Part shown: positions 1-12,251 of the stretch, piece by piece
How the letters are laid out: every line of letters starts with the position of its first letter
Numbering within the stretch: the stretch's first letter is position 1
DNA from: Pelodera strongyloides
Taxonomy: Eukaryota; Nematoda; Chromadorea; Rhabditida; Rhabditidae
DNA: 64,000 nucleotides
Direction of reading: 5' to 3'
Assembly: GCA_036852015.1 (NCBI GenBank)
Contig: JAANDG010000499.1
Location: forward strand, 1 to 64,000
Notes under the pieces: model-generated
Database searches by the model: none
What the model was told of the DNA's origin: nothing
The model's input: only the letters and a program-made list of their open reading frames with translations
Translations under genes and position numbers: made by a program

Positions 1-475
1 TTTGCATTGTCTTTCAAAAGTTTTCTTTTCGCCCAACCTGAACGGCCGAAAACGCATTTTTTTTTCTTTCTTTCGGCCATCTTAAACGCGCCCTTAGAGA
101 AAGTATCGCACAAGAGTGTAGGTTCGAATCCAACACGCTGCTTTCTTTTGGCAGCTGCTACTTATCCCGCACCGTTTACGCACCTTTTCGGCAACGTTTT
201 GGGGGTTTCCCGGAACAGTTTGGGGGTGTTCCGCACCAAAACGGCAACCAGAGACGGTGAAAAAACTTTTTCCGCGCGCATCAAATTCTTTTGCGGGAAA
301 CACCCCCAAACTGTTGCCGCGCGCAACTCTTGAGTTTCGTTGCAGATTGTTGCCTATGTGGCCTTGATCGGGGCCGGGGCCATATCGGGGTTTTCTGGGA
401 AAAAAATCGGGGACATATCGGTTTTTTATCGAAAATAATCGGTTCCATATCAAGGTTTCCACTTTCCTGTGGCGC
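1..475. other. Left-edge non-coding stretch with short internal repeats
   Basis: No convincing gene is seen before position 476. The stretch holds T-rich tracts, a GGTTCGAATCC-like box near 121-131 that resembles a tRNA B box without a matching A box, and short direct repeats of a CATATCGG-type word between 380 and 450. Open frames on both strands overlap each other and have no splice or start support. Confidence 0.4.
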
Positions 476-2110
476 ATGGTTGAAGTCGAAGAGGTGCAGG
501 AAAAACTAGCAAAAATTTTGGCGCTTCGCTATGCTATGCATGAGCGTTTGGCAAAAAAGTGGGTGAGTGTTTCGCAAGAAGGACCATAGAGATTATGGGT
601 AATACTTTTGATTTTCAGTCATATGTATGCTTTTCTTCGTGATTTGTGTTTTTGAAAATTCTTCCGCAATATTTTGCCTTTCTGATTACGTGAAAGACAT
701 CGCGGCTGTAGAGGCGCCACGAATAACGCCACGTTTCTTTATTCAGAAGAAAAGTGTCGACGAACAATATCCGGAGGGCGTGTGGAGTCACCTTTATCTA
801 ATCGAAGTACATATAGTTATCATTCATACATCTAACCAAGGTTCAATTGTTCAACACGCATTATCGAATAGCAGCCACAACGTGAAATTTTGATGGTACG
901 CGGCGAAAAAGGGGTTCGCATTTTTTGCAGAAACAGATAAAAAGGGTACGCGGCGCTTACGCCCAATTTTCTCTCGGTATTCGCGAAAGGGTAGTCAGTG
1001 CACTCGCCCGGACCTGGCGAGAGTCCGGCGCAGATGGGCGGCGTTGGCGGCGAGGTGTTGGCGAACCCCCCCTCCCATGCACCAATCGAGTTTCGTCAGT
1101 GCATCTGTACGGTACAAAACGGGAACTTGATTCTGCAAGTTCGCTATGTGCGTCTGTAGCTGATCAGATTTCCTCCGTAGTTTTTTCTTTGTTATGCGGC
1201 TATCGACAATAATTCCTAAAAAGGAGCACGCTGCAGGTCGCTTCTATGTTTATGCCTTTGTTGTAAAATCCACTTGTGACCATCCAAGCCGCTGACCAAG
1301 CCAATGGTCTCACTCTTACGGCCAAAGGCCCCTACACATTGGCCGCAATGCTAATCTGAATGGGGACTCTGGGTCACAAGCGTATATAGGCGTGGCCCGT
1401 ATAAGGGCCCAGCCGTCAAGCGGCAAGCCGCATATGAATACGGACCACAGACTACAAAGCAAATCTCTTTCCTTTCGTACATTTTGCATCCGAATTCAGT
1501 TCACTTCTTGTTTGCTAATAATGTTTCCAAAACAGCATTGTTTTTGAATGGCAAATAATTCTGGAACTCCTATAATTCTGAACAGCACTGTTTATGCATA
1601 ATTCATATAATACATAGTAAAAAGTTTAATGCCTAGAATGTGCTTTCAATTGGACTCTTACTTTTTATTAGCTTTGAATGTTGTCCTTGGTGTTCAATGA
1701 ACTGCATCTGGCACTTCGTTAATTGAATTCGCAACTCATCAAGTGCGACAAATTTCCAATTAACTTTACGATAAGAATTATTTCAGTGTAAAATTTTATC
1801 GTAACCAAATTCTACTTATGCCTGGAGGGGGGGGGGGATTGCAAGAAAGAGTTACACATGCGGTAACTTGAAGCATGTATCCGTAAACCATTTCCGTAAG
1901 GCCACTTTCCTTGATGTTTTTATAAAAACACGACGCTCCGACTTTCTAGAGACGTACATGGACAGTAAGAAGGACATGGACTCCAGGGTTATAGCTATTC
2001 GAAAAATGCTGTTTCCGACTGCGAAAAAATTCTTTAGCGGCAAAAAAAAACCGGGCAATTCAATAGGAGAAAGTAGGGACTGGCACGTTCAATTCAATTC
2101 TGGCGTGTAA
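476..2110 (+). CDS. Candidate three-exon orphan gene, product not recognised
   Basis: I do not recognise this protein. Three coding-like pieces join in phase 0. Exon 476-562 starts with ATG, reads MVEVEEVQEKLAKILALRYA and ends at a consensus donor (TGG|GTGAGT). Exon 747-806 follows a TTTATTCAG acceptor, reads KKSVDEQYPEGVWSHLYLIE and ends at GAA|GTACAT. The last exon, about 1874-2108 plus stop TAA at 2108-2110, is lysine-rich (including DFLETYMDSKKD and AKKFFSGKKKPGNS). The joined product would be about 127 residues, basic, without signal peptide or membrane segment. The weak point is the last acceptor, which lacks a pyrimidine tract and lies after a run of 11 G, so an extra exon may be missing. 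The frame of exon 1 is also open upstream of the ATG, so it could be an internal exon of a gene that begins outside the window. Confidence 0.45.
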
Positions 2111-4078
2111 TATAGAAGAGAGAATGAGCTGCCGATTCCAACGTCCATATTAAAAGTGGAGTTTCCGTTTCCATGGCTTCTTTTTTTCGAAACAATAACA
2201 TTATAATAATATGTCAGTGTTTGAAATCTTGGATTAAGTATGGCCAACGGGCAAAGGTCTTGCAGATTTGAACATCCAAGTCGTGGCGCTTTTTATACAA
2301 GTTATTATAAGAAATGATCAAGTTTGTTATGAGACTGTTATCGACGCTTGTTATTTTAATATTTTCATTAGATGACTATCTCATGCAACGTGCTGTTGTA
2401 CTAAAACGCTCCACCCTCACGAGGTCGAATTTCTCAATTTCTCTCTCTCTCTCTCTCCATAATTTCATTCAATCCCTGCCTCTTCAGCTTAAACACCTCT
2501 GTATACTCTCTCTCTCAATTCTCTCTCTATTCCCTTTCTTTTCTCTTTCTTGCCACTCAATAAGTCAGAAAATCCCGCCAACTACCACATGTTTCATTCA
2601 TTCTCACTCCCGATAACCCCCTCCCCTTACACATTTATTATCTGGATTAGGGTCATTATGTTTAGCCGGAAGCTGTCCTGTATTTCTTCGTTCACTGGCT
2701 ATTAAATTACGACCGGGTAACTTTGCTCTTATTAGCTTTGATTAGTAGGTAAGATGTTTAGGTACAATGTAATGACAATTTTCCATCTTGCTGTAAAGCA
2801 GAACCATTGTTTTAATTCACTTGCACAATGCGCAAACAAATAATCTTAAGTTGTAGATTTCATTATTTTTTTCGCGAACCTGCGGATCTACGAAGACTTG
2901 AGGGTGTTTTCGTATATATTGCCTCGGGTTGCCAATCTTACTTGCTTACATCATATCAAGTGCTGGGCACGGAATGAATAAAGCCTTTCTCTTCTCTGTC
3001 CTTCGTCAATATTAAAACCTACGCTTCGTTTTCGAATTCATATCAGCGTAACAATTTTGCGTGCAAGAGCAAGAGCGAAGAATTCTGAAAATTTAGGTCA
3101 CATTTGTTTTTAGAAAAATTCACAATGTCTTCCTCTTTCCGATATTCCAATCGCAACATTTGGCGTATGAGCACTAGTTTGCATGAGAATACTGTGCTCC
3201 ACATCACAGTTTCAAATCCACAAAAATTCATTAAAACAATGCCACACTGGGGTCAAATTGGGGTCGATTTTTTTTCCTAATAATGCTCCTTTGCATGTAA
3301 TGTGTAGGAACGCAGGAATTTGCAGTTATTTGACATACGTTTCCAAAACCGGCCGTTATTTCGCTTTATGCCTTGGCCTTGCCGTACGTATTGTTTCACA
3401 ACTCCAGCTTTGTTTGCGTCCTTTTGTTCTCGTTTTCGACGATTTAATAAACTGACAAGCAATATAGGTTTCACAAGATTCTAAATTAATATACTAAAAG
3501 TTCATATGTCTCTTAGTCACGCCATCTCACTGTCTCCTCCTTCACTCTTTCAGACTTCTCCCGTTCTCTCTCCCATCTCTTTTGTTTTCATTATGATAAA
3601 CTTATCAAAATTATGATAAACTTATCAAAAACGGCTATCCCACATGTGTGGTGGTCAGCATTTACATTAAAAGTTTTAATGTTTACCCAATTATCCCACA
3701 TAAGTATAGAACTTCGGCTAAATATCTCACTGAGTGGGTACGTTCCATTTCGGCAAAAAATTGATTTCCTTTTGGCTCAGAACACACATGGACTCCTGCT
3801 CCTGGGATCCTAATCATTTAAGAGGTCACAGTTAACGTGACGCATCGCAACGCATTAACCTACGTTCGACACTTGAGACATGTATACGACATACACTTCC
3901 TATTACTTGTACCGTCAAATTTTCATTCTATTTTTTTACATTTTTTCACTATATTTAAATACAAATTTCTAATAATCAACTTTTGATCAGGGTGTCGCAC
4001 TGACGAGCACCCCCGCCCTGATCAAAAATCCTCGTCTGCGACAGGGGGTCGAAACGAGGTCCGTGTTTTACACGGTAT
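2111..4078. other. Intergenic stretch with microsatellite and repeat remnants
   Basis: No gene is supported here. It contains a short CT-rich tract near 2440-2530, a perfect roughly 19-bp tandem duplication (ATTATGATAAACTTATCAAA type) at 3591-3630, and near 3230-3366 one end of the CCGGCC(G/T)TTATTTCGCTTTA terminal-repeat family also seen at 4079-4262. The small open frames show no paired splice sites. Confidence 0.4.
3230..3366. repeat. Degenerate copy of the CCGGCC-ended TTAA inverted-repeat element
   Basis: The right end (AAACCGGCCGTTATTTCGCTTTA) matches the right terminal repeat of the element at 4079-4262, and both carry the internal word GGGGTC-AATTGGGGTC. The left terminal repeat is degenerate, so this looks like an old or truncated copy. 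Confidence 0.5.
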
Positions 4079-4262
4079 TTAAAGAGAAATACCGGCCGGT
4101 TTTTGAAACGCATATCAAGTACTTGCATTCTGATGCATTTATGCAACGTGGGGTCTAATTGGGGTCTAGTTTTTATTCTAATTTTTGCCCATTTGCATAT
4201 GCTGCATAAGAAAGCAGGTGTACGCGATGCGTTTCAGAAACCGGCCGGTATTTCGCTTTAAA
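4079..4262. mobile_element. TTAA-flanked MITE, CCGGCC terminal-repeat family
   Basis: Both ends carry inverted copies of TTAAAG-GAAATACCGGCCGG followed by TTTTTGAAACGCAT, and the element is bounded by TTAA. It has no coding capacity. TTAA target duplication is typical of piggyBac-like transposases, so a non-autonomous piggyBac-type MITE is the natural reading. That assignment is an inference. Confidence 0.75.
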
Positions 4263-5323
4263 TTCTAAATATACATTCAAACTTCAATACTAGCAATAAT
4301 ATGTTGCTTTTAATACTGTCATTCCTTTTTTTATCTTTACCTTATGAATCAAGTCTTTGTAATATTAATTCTGTCTATTTCCTGTTGATATTCCTTATAC
4401 CATAGTTGCAGTGATCAGTAATCACATTTCCTATTTATTTATATATTTAGGCATAAAAAGAAATCATCGATTTTTAAATGAGACGGCGGACGGGTCCAGG
4501 GTCTGTGTATTTATATGAATAGTAGAAGCGTGCAATTTTCCAATGACTTTATCCCTTTGTTATATTACAACTAAAGCTTACTTTGGTTTTTTTGTGTTAT
4601 CTAACATCGTCTTATAATCAACATACATAATACATTTGTTTTGGCTTCCCACTAAAATGTTTTGTTCCTTCTGTCTGCACGAATATTTCGATAAAATTGA
4701 ACGGATTCTTGTTTCATCTTTACTTACCACGCGGGTTATAGTTAGCTCGGCGCACGAGCGGCCCACATGATGTCTGGGTGTTGCAGTCGCTCCAAGTTCG
4801 ATGAGATTTGATGACGGCGATAGCTGCGTCAAAGGTCAAAGGACCCACCGCGCGTCCACCAAACTCTAATTCTAGATATATGTTTACGTGTCTGTTTGTA
4901 CAACGCGAAGCTTTGGTCGGTACGCGGCCTACAAAAAATGGGTGGGCCCAGGTGTGGTGGCCTACCTTCTTCGGGCCCAGTGCCAGCCGCGCACCGGCTA
5001 AGTTTCCTCAGTGCACATGCTGTTGTCTTTTTTTTGTGCTCATGATCAATAGTTTCCGTTTTTCCATCTAGCTGGTTTTTTCCCCAACCATTTTGCAATA
5101 TTTTATTTATTTATTTTTCGTTTCTTTTAAGTTCTTACTTGGCTAATACGTTTCCAATAGTTCGTGTTCAACTGAACATATTCGTGTTATGTCACTTCGA
5201 GGCGTCCTCACAAACAAACCTTTATATGTATATGTTTCCGTACTAACGAATCGTAGCATGCTAGTTGTTTTACTCGTGCAACATCTTTCATAATTTTGGT
5301 AATTACAAAAATATTTTTTTTAG
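4263..5323. other. Non-coding stretch upstream of the SSUH2-like gene
   Basis: No gene is supported. Around 4740-5090 there is a GC-richer block with words such as GCGCACGAGCGGCCCA and GGGCCCAG. It has overlapping open frames on both strands and looks like a dispersed repeat fragment. The end of the interval (5301-5323) is the pyrimidine-rich acceptor (TTTTTTTTAG) of the first SSUH2-like coding exon. Confidence 0.35.
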
Positions 5324-5387
5324 AAGATCGCAAAATGCGTCTACTGGCCACTTGAGTCTCGCTGAGCGCCAGTCTTTACCTCTGAAA

Positions 5388-8300
5388 ATGAAGACTTCTG
5401 AATGTTACGACTCTATTGCACCCCCTGAAGAGGATATTGAAAGACTGAAAAACTACACATGTGGGTTTCTATAAACGATTTTACATTGTTTATACGTTGT
5501 AGTTTATAATTTTGGAGTTTATATTTTGTAGCGTGTCGCTGGCATCGTATAATGTTCCAACACAGTCCGCGCTGCTATTCCAACCTATTCACATTACCTA
5601 TTCACAAGCTCCTTTTGGGAGCTGAGAACAGTGGGAGCTAAACAAACCCAAGAAACATTGTTGATTACACACGTCTGTTCTCAAAGGATTTTCAACAAGG
5701 GTGTAATTTTTTGTCTAATCCTTTAGCTTTAGCATTGTTCATTGCCTTGGTTCTTGACATCCAGAATTATAATTTCCCTCGGAATGAAGAAGACTTTACG
5801 GATAGGTTTGCGACTAACAATAAACTCTGAATAGATAGTATGGTCCGAGTGGAAGATTAATTGATAGAAACGAACAATGCAGAGACAACATTGATCCTTT
5901 TTAGTGTGAATATTAGAACAATGGTCTATGATTGTATTGTATTTCTACGACAGACTCATAATAGAAAGCAATACTCTGTGAATAGGAAATAGTTATCAGG
6001 AACTTAGCGCACGTGCCTGAAAGACTGTCCTAGATTTTTGTGCCAAGCTCGATTTCAAGACATTCACTTAAAGGGTCAGGCCCATTTCAAATGACCCCTA
6101 TATTTGATGATTCCATCTGATTCTCCATGTCAAATATAGTAGGATGCAATAATTTTCTAATTTTCAAGCGCAAAAATCACTCATTATTCAGCAATTTACC
6201 GTGAGCAGTCATACACAGCTATCCATCGCAGTTGGCACGCCCATTCGCGCTGATTGGCCGATATCGCAATTGCCACGCCCAATAGAGCATATTGCCCAAT
6301 TAGCGCGAAGGGGCGTGACAAATGCGATAAATAGTTGGGTATGACTGGCAGGGGTAAATTGCTGAATACTGCGTGAATTTTGCGCTTGAAAATTAGAAAA
6401 ATATTGCCTCCTACTATATTTGACATGGAGAATCAGACGGAATCATCAAAAATAGGGGTCAGTTGAAATGGGCCTGACCCTTTAAATATTCCTGCTGGGT
6501 TGAATATTTATATTGTACCATGTGTGACACTTTTTGTTTCAATTTCGAATAAAACCAGTACCGTAATTCGTCGCGTTTGCCACACTTTGCCACTTTGCTC
6601 TAATGTCGATCTAGATTTATAGAAAAAATCCATATTTAAAAGAAAATAGTCAGAACGTTAAGATTTTGGACCGCGGGGCGTCTCTCTCTTCCTCTCTCTC
6701 ACCTAAGCCTCTGTCTTTTTTTTCTAACGACCCAAACGAATCATGATTTGTTATTGGATGTGTGAAACTTGCCTCAAATTAGCAACTGAAACAAAAACAA
6801 AACCTAGGAAAGTGAATCAAATTTCGTGTGAACTCTGCTCGTCTGCACATCATTTTGTTTTGTTTTCCTACTTTACCCAAAATTACTGTTTGTTTATTAG
6901 CTCTTTTCTAATTAATCAGCAGCAACCAAAATACTAAAATTACAAAATCAACAATATTTCTGGTATAGCAAATAAGCTCTAATTGGTGAAAGAAAATTGG
7001 TCGAGGATGTCACCATATTCTAACGAACGTCGAAAACGAACGTTGGTGGTGCGCGGCTAAAACTTTGCGCGAAAAGTTCGTGCGGTGAAAGGTAGGCGCA
7101 ACGACTGTACGAAAGTTAATGCAGAACCAGATAATAGGGTGCTTGGCGGCGTCGCCCTAGCTTCGCCAGGTGTCCTCGGAGGGGCTCAGTTAACTAGCGA
7201 GCAGCTGGCGAGAGTCTGGCGAAGACTGGGCGAGGTGCGCGGCGAGAAAAATAAATATTTTTCTCGTCTAATGTATTGAAAAAAAACTATGGTTTATTAG
7301 AATGAGTATGAAAAACTATATGTTGCTATCTTGTCATGTAAAACAAAACAAAAACACTTTTTTGCACCTGTATGGCACATGACTGAAGAAAACGAACACT
7401 AAATGACAAGAAAGCATTTCATTTTCATTTTGTTTTCCTATCTATAAGCTCACGCGTATCGAAATGCACCAACAATTTGCTAGTTATATTTAGCACAAAC
7501 GTATTTATAAAAAACAAGACATTAGACGAGAAAAATAAATATTTTCATGTAGAACTTGAAATAAGCTTACCCTTATGGTTGGACATTTAAACTGTGCACA
7601 GCGTGTTATGGTGCTAATTTTGTGTAAATGTATTATGTACGTACTCGACTCGGAATGAATGTATATATCTCGCATAACCCTGAATAATTAACTCCCCGCA
7701 CATTGAGTGAAATGTGGCGCAAAAACGGATCATTATGAGTTTGTTCAATAATTTGTAAAAAAAATCCCTATAATTAAAAATCCAGATTGTATTTTGCTAA
7801 TCAACCTCAGTTATGAGTGATGCAAAAATACAATCCAGACTTATGAAATGAGCCATGAGCCATGAACTCCACATTTCTATTAATTCTAAACTCCATCATT
7901 CGATTTTAAACTCCTTTTTTTGTCAACCGCTGGTAACAGCGTCAGAAAGTCACCTTTGTATATCCATTCCTCTCTCTGTCTCCCTGTTTATCTCTTTATC
8001 TCAATCTTTCGTCTCTCTATCCCTCCCTCCCTCCCTCCCTCTCTCTTCTCTTGTTTTGTTCTTTGATTGCCTTTTTCTTCAACTTCTACACCTTGTGAAG
8101 GAACTATTTCCATCCACCGTTCTGTTTGTGTTCCCTGCAATTTCCACCAGACGGTCGTCCATCATGAAGCGAATAATTCGAATGACATGATGTTTTCGAC
8201 GTGTATTTGTACATCACATTATTTATCACCGAATACACTCAATTTACATTCTTATGCACTTTCTACGTGTCAGATATCCCCGAGTGGGTTAGGAAAGAAT

Positions 8301-11300
8301 CTATAGAACGTAGAAGAAAGAAGGCCTTGCTCGTCTACCTTTCTCAAGTTAGTCTTAGAACACCCATGTCTGCTACAAGTTACGGTGCTTCTTCCCAACT
8401 GTGTGTAATAAGCTCAAAAGAGTTTTCCAGTTGAGTCACTGTTTTTTCTCTCACAGAGACTTTTCTCAAGTCTCCAAAACATGTGTAGGATCCACATCTT
8501 CAACAGACAACAATCAATGCTTTGACAATGAGTTTTTAACGTCAACCGTTTGAACCGCTGTGCTGTTTGAACCATTTCTAGCATGCGCGTCGCAAGAACC
8601 CATAACCCATTTTGAATCATGGAAGACACAACATTTTATCTTCTCTACAAACGCCGTGTGTTCTCGGACATAGGCACCTGAACAAATGTGAATATGCCAT
8701 TTTGTATCATCTATGTTTGTATCACCAGTTCTTTTGGATGTATACGCATGAAAATGCTTCACTTGGTGCAGACATTCTCAAAGCGTAGGTCGTTAAGCTT
8801 TTCGCCACATTAAAATAAGTAGTTAACATCGACCAGATGACTTCACATAAAAATGTAGAATTTCTGGGCGGATGGACATAAATTATCAGTATTGCAAAAT
8901 TCTGAGTTTTCTTCTTGTTTTGCCTCTTCAACATGTATGTCTCGAACGAAAACGATGCGTTAACACGTAGTCGTAGTAACAAAGAACTCTATTAATTCCG
9001 TAAATAAAAGTGCCACGCACTCGGAAAATGAGAATCACAACTAATGAGCGGTGTCTGGTCAACTAAACGAAAAAATCTTGTGAATATTCATATTTAATGT
9101 ATCAGCTTACTTCCTCGAGGCTCAGGCTCATGGCATTGGACAAGGAACCTGGGGCCTTTGGATTTCTCCACATTTGGCATTCATTTTTATTATCACAGTG
9201 TGAAGAATTGACCATACACCCTCTTCCACGCTTGTTTCGCTGACTAATTGTAAGATGCAGTATTTCAACTGGCGCACCTTTGGCGTAACTTTGGCATTCA
9301 TTTGTATTATCACAGTGAGAAGAATTGACCATACACCCTCTTCCACGCTTGTTTCGCTGACTAATTGTAAGATGCAGTATTTCGACTGGCGCACCTTTGG
9401 CGTAACTTCGGCGCACTTGTGCGTGTATTGCCGTGCTCCTGTTAAATAGAAAAAGTGTCATAGCCAACTGGAACTGCACACATTTTCGCGCAAGCCATGT
9501 GGGGGATTTCATGCAGAGCTTCATCATTACTATGTATATAATTATTTTACAGAAATGACCTCGGAGTACCTGTACTTTTGCAGCTGAAATATAACAGGCC
9601 GTTCATCGAATGATCGAATGCCTATTAATTTTCTTTAATTTCACATTTGTTTTCATAAAAATTAGTTTCAGACTTAAAATTCCGCATGCGTCTTGTTTAT
9701 AACGGAATCCTAAGAAGCTATTTTCCTTTCTTACATAAATTTGCGGATTGTATCGTATTACATCAAATGGGGATTTTTTTCCTAAGTGTAGTAAGTGTTT
9801 TTCTGTCTCCTTGTAATGGAAGTCAACAAAATGACGCCAGATTAATGCTTAGCAATTTCTTTACGTCTTTACTTGGATGTCCTACGGTAGGTCATCGGAC
9901 CTACGACTAGTTATTGGTTTACTACAATTAACTACGGAAATCAGTTACATCGAAAAACATCAGATGTTCAAGTTCCTCTTACAGATTCACAACGTATGAT
10001 GTATTTTAAGAAACGTGTGACTTGATAAGTCCCGATAGGCGCTACACGTCCCGAGCTACTTCTTTATATTTTTTTCTCTTTTTTTTATTGCCGAACTCAA
10101 CTATTCAAATGTTTACCCTCTTTGGGAAATTTGTTTTGTACACCCCAATTTCCGTGTAGATTCAGCTGAACCGTGTTATTATCGAGAGCATTTTGTAGAG
10201 GAAGCTGCAATTTACCTTTAATTTCCCTTCGCCGGCAATTAGGCAGCCGAGTAATAGGAGTGTTTACTTGTTTTCGGATTTACGGTTTTCCTATCATACG
10301 GCGTATTTGTAAAGATTCCTCGCTACCTTTCCTATTCTTCGTTCGGATAAGCAGGAAATAGGAGCTTGATATTGCCTGTAAGAGTAGTAAGAGTAGTATT
10401 TGGTGGGCGATTACATCATATGACGCCCAACACGCGCCGAACCTTCGCGCCGCAGCATTTTCGCGCCTAGTGTTCGCCGGACACCAACTGATTTTCATCA
10501 GTGAGGGGAGCTGAGCTGGCTGAGTTTGTTCAAGATGACGAGGCATCAAGAAATTACATATTGCCACGGTGCGCCGTCCTGAGATTACCTAAAATCGGTT
10601 GTTATAACGGATTATTTTTATTTTTTATTGCTCCTACTCTTACAAGCGCACATAAAGATCCTTGAAAATCGACGAGAGCTTGTGAGTATAGATAGTACTC
10701 TACTTTGAAGATGTTTCTTATGAAACTGACGAGTTTCAGTTTCATTGCAAATCGATATCCTCAGGGTTCCAGTTGCTACAACCAAGAAATAGAGATTCAA
10801 GTTCGAAGCATACGCTGTAGTTAAACTCTTCGTCAATAGTTAAGTCTCCAAGCAACAACCTATTTTTCTCGAACAATTGCATTCTTTCTCCTCCGTTCAA
10901 CTTCTGAAAGCAGCGTTCGGGGCTACTTTCTACCACAAGCATTCCAACTGAATGCTTTGTTTTGTTTTTGCATCCATTTTGACAAAGTCCCTCTAATTAT
11001 CCACATGGGGGTTCTAACAGAAGTCCCACTTGGCGACTTATCGCTTTATTGCCAATATTTACCGTTCAGTTCGCGGGTGACTGAGAGCACGAAGAAAACT
11101 AGGAGATAAAGTTCTTGGAGACTATGAGACTCTAGGATATAAAGTTAAAGATAATGTTGGGGGGTTGACTTCTTGCGAAACATCCCAATATCCAATGTAC
11201 TTTATTCAGCGCAGTTTCAATCAACAAATACTGAACAAAAAGTGTACTACGAATAAAAACATAATGTGTTTTCTACTTTCATTTCAATCTCGTGATGCTA

Positions 11301-11383
11301 ATTTGCTCTCGGAACATGAATTGAATGAGAATGTAAAACATTGATACCTAGCCTCTGGTTCTCTCTCTCTCTTTCTGTCTCTG

Positions 11384-11430
<47 letters not shown>

Positions 11431-11714
11431 CTCTCTCCTCTCTCTCTGGTTTCCTCTCTCTCTCCTCCCTCTGTTTCCTCTCTCTCTCCCCTCTCTGGTT
11501 TCCTCTCTCTCCCTCTCTCTCTCCCTCTCTCTCTCCCTCTCTCTCTCCCTCTCTCGTTTCCTCTCTCTCTCTCCCTCTCTCGTTTCCTCTCTCTCCTCTC
11601 TCTGGTTCTCTCTCTCTCCTCTGGTTTCCTCTCTCTCTCCTCTCTCTGGTTCCTCTTCTCTCTCTCCTCTCCTCTGGTTTCCTCTCTCTCTCTCCTCTCC
11701 TCTCTCTGGTTGCT

Positions 11715-11754
<40 letters not shown>

Positions 11755-11761
11755 CTGTTAC

Positions 11762-11827
<66 letters not shown>

Positions 11828-11831
11828 TCCC

Positions 11832-11877
<46 letters not shown>

Positions 11878-11991
11878 GGTTTCCTCTCACTCTCTCTCTC
11901 TCTCTCTCTGGTTTCCTCTCTCTCTCTCTCTCTCTGGTTTCCTCCCTCTCTCTCTCTGGTTTCTTCCTCTCTCTCTCTCTGGTCCTCTATC

Positions 11992-12045
<54 letters not shown>

Positions 12046-12216
12046 CATTCTATCTTCTTTTCTATCACTTTTTTTTTTTTTTTTTTTTTTCTTCTCTTTT
12101 TTTTCTCTCTTCTCTTTCTCTTCTCTCGCTCTTCTCTCCCTCTCTCTCTCTCTCTCTTCTCTCGCTCTTTCCCCCTCCTCTCTTCTCTTTCTCTCTCTCT
12201 CTCGCTCTCGCTCTCG

Positions 12217-12251
<35 letters not shown>

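Noticed and set aside
100..135. Possible tRNA gene (GGTTCGAATCC box)
   Set aside because: Only a B-box-like word is present. No A box, anticodon arm or acceptor stem can be paired.
4808..5098. Opposing open frames at 4.8-5.1 kb
   Set aside because: They overlap on both strands within a GC-rich repeat-like block and lack splice or start support.
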